Below, piece by piece: positions 7,968-11,777 of a stretch of 11,777 nt of DNA (position 1 is the first letter of the stretch; every line of letters begins with the position of its first letter). The notes beneath the pieces were generated by a model that saw only the letters and a list, made by a program, of their open reading frames with translations, searched no databases and was not told where the DNA came from. The stretch comes from Bacillota bacterium. GTDB taxonomy: Bacteria; Bacillota_I; Bacilli_A; ML615J-28; CAG-698. The stretch covers positions 1 through 11,777 of the forward strand of contig JAEZSA010000105.1 of the NCBI GenBank assembly GCA_023422115.1. Direction: 5' to 3'. A program made the position numbers and the translations under genes.

Positions 7968-7989
7968 AAACCGCCGAAGCGGTTTTTTT
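7961..7989. terminator. Bidirectional intrinsic terminator between convergent genes
   Basis: AAAAACCGC-CGAA-GCGGTTTTT is a perfect stem (7966-7970 plus CCGC 7971-7974, GCGG 7979-7982) followed by seven Ts (7983-7989). It ends the radical SAM-sdaA transcript and begins inside the sdaA stop codon (7965-7967). On the minus strand the loop reads C(TTCG)G, the very stable UUCG tetraloop, followed by TTTTTATTTT, so it also terminates the lipoprotein gene, whose stop codon lies 3 bases away at 7993-7995. Confidence 0.92.
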
Positions 7990-7992
7990 CTT

Positions 7993-9945
7993 TTATGATA
8001 TTTTAATTGTTTCAATCAATGGTAATTTTTCACTTAACTCATTAATTGTAATAAATTCATTTGAAATACTATAAATCTTATCTCCAATGATAACGCCTTT
8101 ATCAACTATTCTATTATAGAAATATCTCCATTCATCATTTTGTTCAACTTCACCTAAATTCTGATGAACAATAGAACCTAAGATAACAATCTCTTTATTC
8201 TCAACATCAATCCACATTACATACATTCCTTGTGTGCTTTGATAATCATACCAGTTATAAATTGGTAATGCATAAATTTGTCTACTCTTTAAAGGAATTA
8301 AAGATTTATGATTATATGCTATATCACTTGAAGCTCCTTTTAATTCGAATGTTGAAACATCAATTGGTTTTTCTTCATCGGTTACATCAAATAAAGTAAT
8401 CTTTAAGCCTGTTGTAATCGTTGATCCATATTCTGTTACTTCCGTCATTCTTCCAATTCCTAATTTTAAGGTATCTGTAATTGGATGTAAATAATCACTT
8501 ACACCTGGTAATTTTAATTCTCCCAAAATTTTCATATTTTTAGGATCTTCAACATCAATAACATAGAATGGATCGATTGTTCTAAATGTTACAATATAGG
8601 CTCTTTCTTTTTCGAAACGAACACTATAAATTCTTTCCTTTAATCCAATGCCACCAAGAGTACTGATGAAATCAAATCGATCACCAGTGATATCAAATGT
8701 TGTAACAAATGATTCACTCTTTTCTGAATCCCATTCATCGACTGTTGTTGCTACTCGGAAAATTCCATCATATTCATCCATTGAGAATTGATCTTTGATA
8801 CTTCCTTTAATCTCACTGAAATTCTTATAAACAATTTTTGCACCTTCGTATTCAAATCGATAAATAAATGTTTGAGGGTCGTATGTATAATCTTCAGCAA
8901 AGATAAATGTTCGATATACCATATTATAAATATTACCTACATATAAACCATTTAGAGATGAATAGATGTTACTAAAATAACCTACATATGCATTAATATC
9001 GATGTTTTCTTCTTTTACGATATCAAGTCCAACCAAAATTGTGTAAGAATAATATACATTCTCATCATTACCGATATAAAACACATTTTCACTTGGCAAT
9101 TCAATTGCTTCTTCTCCTAAAAGACTATCATAATAAACAAATGGTTTTACTTCTTTATTTTGATAATCATAAATACTACTATTACTTAAAATCAAATAGA
9201 AATTATTATCAATTACTCTAGAAGAATTATAATAAGAATCTCCAAATTTTAATGTTCTAACCACTTCAAATTCATTGATATCTTTACTGCTTATATCGTA
9301 AATCTTTACAACATATTCATTAGAATATCGCCAATAATAACCAGGATAATCATAATCTGGTGCTGGTTTTGATGGCTCAGTTTCTGCTTCTTTACTATCC
9401 GTTGAAGATTCTTCTTTTTCACCTTCAGAATCTCTATCTTCATCAACTGAACCATTATTCGTAGGTTCCTCTGGAATAATTACTTCCGTATACTCTCTAC
9501 CTAATACGACCAAACGATTTTCTAATAAATACATACTTTCTGCTTGAAAATTTTCACTTTGGTATTTTACAAAATCATTTGTTTCAGTATCTAGTATTAC
9601 TAAAGATCCCTCTCTGATTACATAAATAAAACGTCCATCATTCTTTATCGTATCTTCTTCATCTACCCCTTCAACTTGAGTATTGGTTTGACTTGAATCA
9701 TCATTTCCTGTTTGCTCATTAGTTGGTGCTTCTGCTTCTGCATCTTCTACCATCGCATCAGAATTTTTTAAACCATATCGCCAAAATTCACTTACTTGTT
9801 GCGTCTTGAAGAAATTTTCTAATTTACTATAGGAACCAATTGGGCGAATGCCATATTCTTGATAGGGTTTTTCCTCTGATGTCTTACATCCAAATAGTGA
9901 AAACAACATAAACATTGATACTAAAATCATTAATATTTTTTTCAT
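7993..9945 (-). CDS. Secreted lipoprotein with beta-propeller domain (Beta_propel, PF09826 type)
   Basis: This 650-residue protein starts at an ATG with AGGAGG 4 bases upstream. Residues 1-20 are a lipoprotein signal peptide: KK, a Met/Leu/Phe core, then LFGC with Cys20 as the expected lipidated residue. Phe at -2 is slightly off-consensus. It should be exported by Sec and anchored to the outer face of the membrane. The segment TNTQVEGVDEEDTIKNDG (about 87-104), followed by a Tyr-rich strand, is the signature opening of the secreted WD40-like propeller family. The rest is a series of beta-strand blades with paired aromatics and phrases such as YVIDVEDPKNMKILGELKLPG. Two acidic low-complexity stretches occur, at about 66-98 and 158-197; the second is an insert between blades, rich in Glu, Asp, Ser and Pro. 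No enzymatic motif is seen and the family's role is not established; binding of a protein or polymer is plausible. It lies 56 bases downstream of the alpha-galactosidase and converges on sdaA. Confidence 0.88.
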   Translation of the reverse strand: MKKILMILVSMFMLFSLFGCKTSEEKPYQEYGIRPIGSYSKLENFFKTQQVSEFWRYGLKNSDAMVEDAEAEAPTNEQTGNDDSSQTNTQVEGVDEEDTIKNDGRFIYVIREGSLVILDTETNDFVKYQSENFQAESMYLLENRLVVLGREYTEVIIPEEPTNNGSVDEDRDSEGEKEESSTDSKEAETEPSKPAPDYDYPGYYWRYSNEYVVKIYDISSKDINEFEVVRTLKFGDSYYNSSRVIDNNFYLILSNSSIYDYQNKEVKPFVYYDSLLGEEAIELPSENVFYIGNDENVYYSYTILVGLDIVKEENIDINAYVGYFSNIYSSLNGLYVGNIYNMVYRTFIFAEDYTYDPQTFIYRFEYEGAKIVYKNFSEIKGSIKDQFSMDEYDGIFRVATTVDEWDSEKSESFVTTFDITGDRFDFISTLGGIGLKERIYSVRFEKERAYIVTFRTIDPFYVIDVEDPKNMKILGELKLPGVSDYLHPITDTLKLGIGRMTEVTEYGSTITTGLKITLFDVTDEEKPIDVSTFELKGASSDIAYNHKSLIPLKSRQIYALPIYNWYDYQSTQGMYVMWIDVENKEIVILGSIVHQNLGEVEQNDEWRYFYNRIVDKGVIIGDKIYSISNEFITINELSEKLPLIETIKIS

Positions 9946-9974
9946 AAAGCCTCCTAGTTTAGATAACTTACACT

Positions 9975-9983
9975 AATATAACA
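9975..9983 (-). promoter_or_regulatory. Possible extended -10 promoter of the lipoprotein gene
   Basis: On the minus strand TGTTATATT gives a TG-N-TATATT extended -10 in the 56-base gap behind the alpha-galactosidase. There is no convincing -35 at the right distance (AGAAAA). Transcription would start near 9968, a short leader upstream of AGGAGG (9950-9955). No hairpin terminator is visible in the gap, so read-through from the alpha-galactosidase gene is equally possible. Confidence 0.35.
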
Positions 9984-10001
9984 AACGATTTTATTTTTTT
10001 T

Positions 10002-11777
10002 CTAACTTTTCTTTAAGTTTTCTTTTTCTAAAAGATAAATACAACTACCAAAATCCCCGACAACTCGGACTTGATCGTTAAAACCTGTTCCTAAAAATTG
10101 CCCTTTTAATCGTATCCCCGCTTTTTCAATCATCGTACCGGTTACAATGACCTTCTCTTTTGGCGATTTCATTTGATAAACACGACAAATAAAATTGTGT
10201 AAGTTTCCATTTAGCTTTAGTTTAATTGGAGAAACCATATTAATTAATCCCCCGAAGGTTTTTAAATTGATCTTTTGGGGATGATTTACAAATTGATACC
10301 TTTCCTCTGGTTCTAAACCATAGATATACATAACATCTTCATGTTGATTAGGATGAACCAAAGCCTGAAAATATCCAACAAGAGCATTTTCTTGATCAAT
10401 AACCCAAAAATAGCTATTGTTCTTAGAAAATATTGTTTTATCGCTGCGATAAAATATACCAAATTGTAGTGTCTTGCGATACTTCTTATATAATTCGACT
10501 TGTTTTTTTATCTTTAATAATTCGCTTTTTACGATTGTAGTAAGATTTAATTCATATCCCAAGATTCCAAACATGGATATATTGAAGCGAGAAGAAAGAG
10601 GCGTAATACGAAGCGTTTGATGATTGGGTACATCGCTAACATGAGCTCCCATTGTTGATAATGGATATCCATAAGAAGTTCCTGTTTGAATATATAATCG
10701 CTCTAAATAATCTGTATCATCACTTGTCCAGATTTGAGGAAAGTAACATAACATTCCCAAATCAAAACGATTTCCCCCGCCAGCACACCCTTCAAATAGT
10801 ATTTTAGGAAAACGAAGATTCAATTCTTCTAATACTTCATATAAACCAAGAATATATCGATGGAAAAATTCTCCTTGATTGGTCAAAGTCTGACTCCACA
10901 TATCTGTTAAGGTGCGGTTATAATCCCATTTTACATAACTTAAATTACAACTAGAAAACACTTCTGTTAAACTACAAATTAAATATTCTCTAACTTGAGG
11001 ATTGGTTAAATCAAGTGCTAATTGATTTCTTCCTTGTGCTGGTTTTCTATTAGGAACTTGAACCGCCCAATCAGGATGTTTTTGATACAAATCACTATTT
11101 GGACTAATCATTTCTGGTTCTACCCATAGGCCAAACATCATTCCTAAGGCATTAATTTTATCGCAAAGACTTTTTAATCCCCTAGGCAGTTTTTTTGTAT
11201 TGATGTTATAGTCTCCTAACGAAGAGGTATCATCGTTTCTTTTTCCAAACCAACCATCATCAAGAACAAACAATTCTATCCCAACATCCTTACTTGTTTT
11301 TGCCAAGTTTAAAAGTTTTTTCTCATCAAAATTAAAATAGGTTGCTTCCCAGTTATTTATCAATACTGGTCTTTCTTTGTTTTTCCATTCTCCACGAACA
11401 ATATGATGATTGACAAAATAGTGCATATTTTGTGATAAACCATTTAATCCTTGAATTGAAAATGTCATCACGGATTCTGGAGTAATAAAATCTTCTTTTA
11501 AATCATATTGAAATGCAAAGTCATTCATACCTGATAATAATCGTACTTTACCATTCGGTTTTACTTCAACCATGGTCTTATGGTTTCCACTATATACTAA
11601 ATTAAAACCATAACAAGAGCCATACCTTTCACTGGTATTCCTTTTTTTTAAAATTACAAAAGGATTATGCTTGTTAGAACTAGCTCCTGATTTTGAATCA
11701 TTGATATAAATTCCACTCGTCAATCTTTTTTTACTTACTTGTCTTTCTTTACTCCAGGCTCCATCAAATGTCATCAT
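10002..11777 (-). CDS. Alpha-galactosidase, glycoside hydrolase family 36, N-terminus beyond the window
   Basis: The frame is open to the right edge, so the 591 visible residues are the C-terminal part of a protein that is usually about 730 long. The methionines at the edge are internal: the visible start (TFDGAWSKER, then SGASSNKHNPF) matches the inner part of the N-terminal beta-sandwich, and roughly 150-190 residues are missing. The (beta/alpha)8 domain follows with NNWEATYF, VLDDGWFG, LWVEPEMI and the nucleophile motif KWDYNR (Asp285 of the visible part). Next come EGCAGGGNRFDLGML and the SDDTD cluster (352-356) that carries the acid/base aspartate. A C-terminal beta domain ends the protein. 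All catalytic motifs are intact. The family removes alpha-1,6-linked galactose from melibiose, raffinose and similar plant oligosaccharides, usually as a cytoplasmic tetramer; a signal peptide cannot be judged here. No transporter or regulator for these sugars is within view. The symbol agaA, galA or melA would be a guess. Confidence 0.95.
   Translation of the reverse strand: MMTFDGAWSKERQVSKKRLTSGIYINDSKSGASSNKHNPFVILKKRNTSERYGSCYGFNLVYSGNHKTMVEVKPNGKVRLLSGMNDFAFQYDLKEDFITPESVMTFSIQGLNGLSQNMHYFVNHHIVRGEWKNKERPVLINNWEATYFNFDEKKLLNLAKTSKDVGIELFVLDDGWFGKRNDDTSSLGDYNINTKKLPRGLKSLCDKINALGMMFGLWVEPEMISPNSDLYQKHPDWAVQVPNRKPAQGRNQLALDLTNPQVREYLICSLTEVFSSCNLSYVKWDYNRTLTDMWSQTLTNQGEFFHRYILGLYEVLEELNLRFPKILFEGCAGGGNRFDLGMLCYFPQIWTSDDTDYLERLYIQTGTSYGYPLSTMGAHVSDVPNHQTLRITPLSSRFNISMFGILGYELNLTTIVKSELLKIKKQVELYKKYRKTLQFGIFYRSDKTIFSKNNSYFWVIDQENALVGYFQALVHPNQHEDVMYIYGLEPEERYQFVNHPQKINLKTFGGLINMVSPIKLKLNGNLHNFICRVYQMKSPKEKVIVTGTMIEKAGIRLKGQFLGTGFNDQVRVVGDFGSCIYLLEKENLKKS

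Noticed and set aside
11772..11777. The two ATG codons at the right edge as the true start of the alpha-galactosidase.
   Set aside because: The protein here is already inside the conserved N-terminal domain and is about 150 or more residues short of the family length, so the gene continues beyond the window.
1..11777. Search for CRISPR repeats, transposase genes, terminal inverted repeats, tRNAs, riboswitches or a defence or toxin-antitoxin cassette.
   Set aside because: None seen. The window is filled with metabolic and surface genes and has no long direct or inverted repeats beyond the terminators and the nifJ leader dyad.

Overview
The window is AT-rich chromosomal DNA that reads as a low-GC anaerobic Firmicute or a relative of the Mollicutes (the Erysipelotrichia, Haloplasma/Izemoplasma or Acholeplasma side of the tree). 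The reasons are A/T-biased codons throughout, strong AGGAGG-type ribosome sites, a single-chain oxygen-sensitive pyruvate:ferredoxin oxidoreductase, an iron-sulfur serine dehydratase, and a Gram-positive style lipoprotein. All tryptophans are TGG and no in-frame TGA occurs in any gene, so the standard bacterial code fits and the UGA=Trp Mycoplasma code does not. The exact taxon is an inference.

Layout. Positions 1-1060 (minus) hold the 5' part of an unrecognised membrane-anchored protein that runs off the left edge. It has its own extended -10 promoter just behind the nifJ terminator. Positions 1154-4705 (minus) hold a complete nifJ. A 213-base divergent intergenic region (4706-4918) carries the nifJ promoter, an unusual leader in which a 16-base perfect dyad lies between the Shine-Dalgarno and the AUG, and the promoter of a plus-strand operon. 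That operon (4919-7967) encodes a B12-binding-type radical SAM protein with a DUF4080 region and an added 12-cysteine DUF3795-like tail, then, 4 bases later, L-serine dehydratase. A short hairpin at about 7966-7989 ends it and also serves the convergent minus-strand gene. Positions 7993-9945 (minus) hold a beta-propeller lipoprotein (Beta_propel / PF09826 type). Positions 10002-11777 (minus) hold a GH36 alpha-galactosidase cut by the right edge. No gene-free stretch exceeds about 215 bases. I see no tRNA, rRNA, CRISPR, insertion sequence or attachment site.

How the genes fit together. Serine dehydratase makes pyruvate from serine, and NifJ oxidises pyruvate to acetyl-CoA and reduced ferredoxin. 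The two divergent transcripts therefore encode consecutive steps of amino-acid fermentation, and the radical SAM protein in the serine dehydratase operon would need low-potential electrons such as NifJ supplies. This link is inferred from position and chemistry. The alpha-galactosidase and the lipoprotein are in tandem without a visible terminator between them and may share a transcript, but nothing in their sequences ties their functions.

The items most worth a second look are the radical SAM-DUF3795 fusion, the nifJ leader hairpin, and the unidentified anchored protein at the left edge. The rest looks like ordinary core metabolism.
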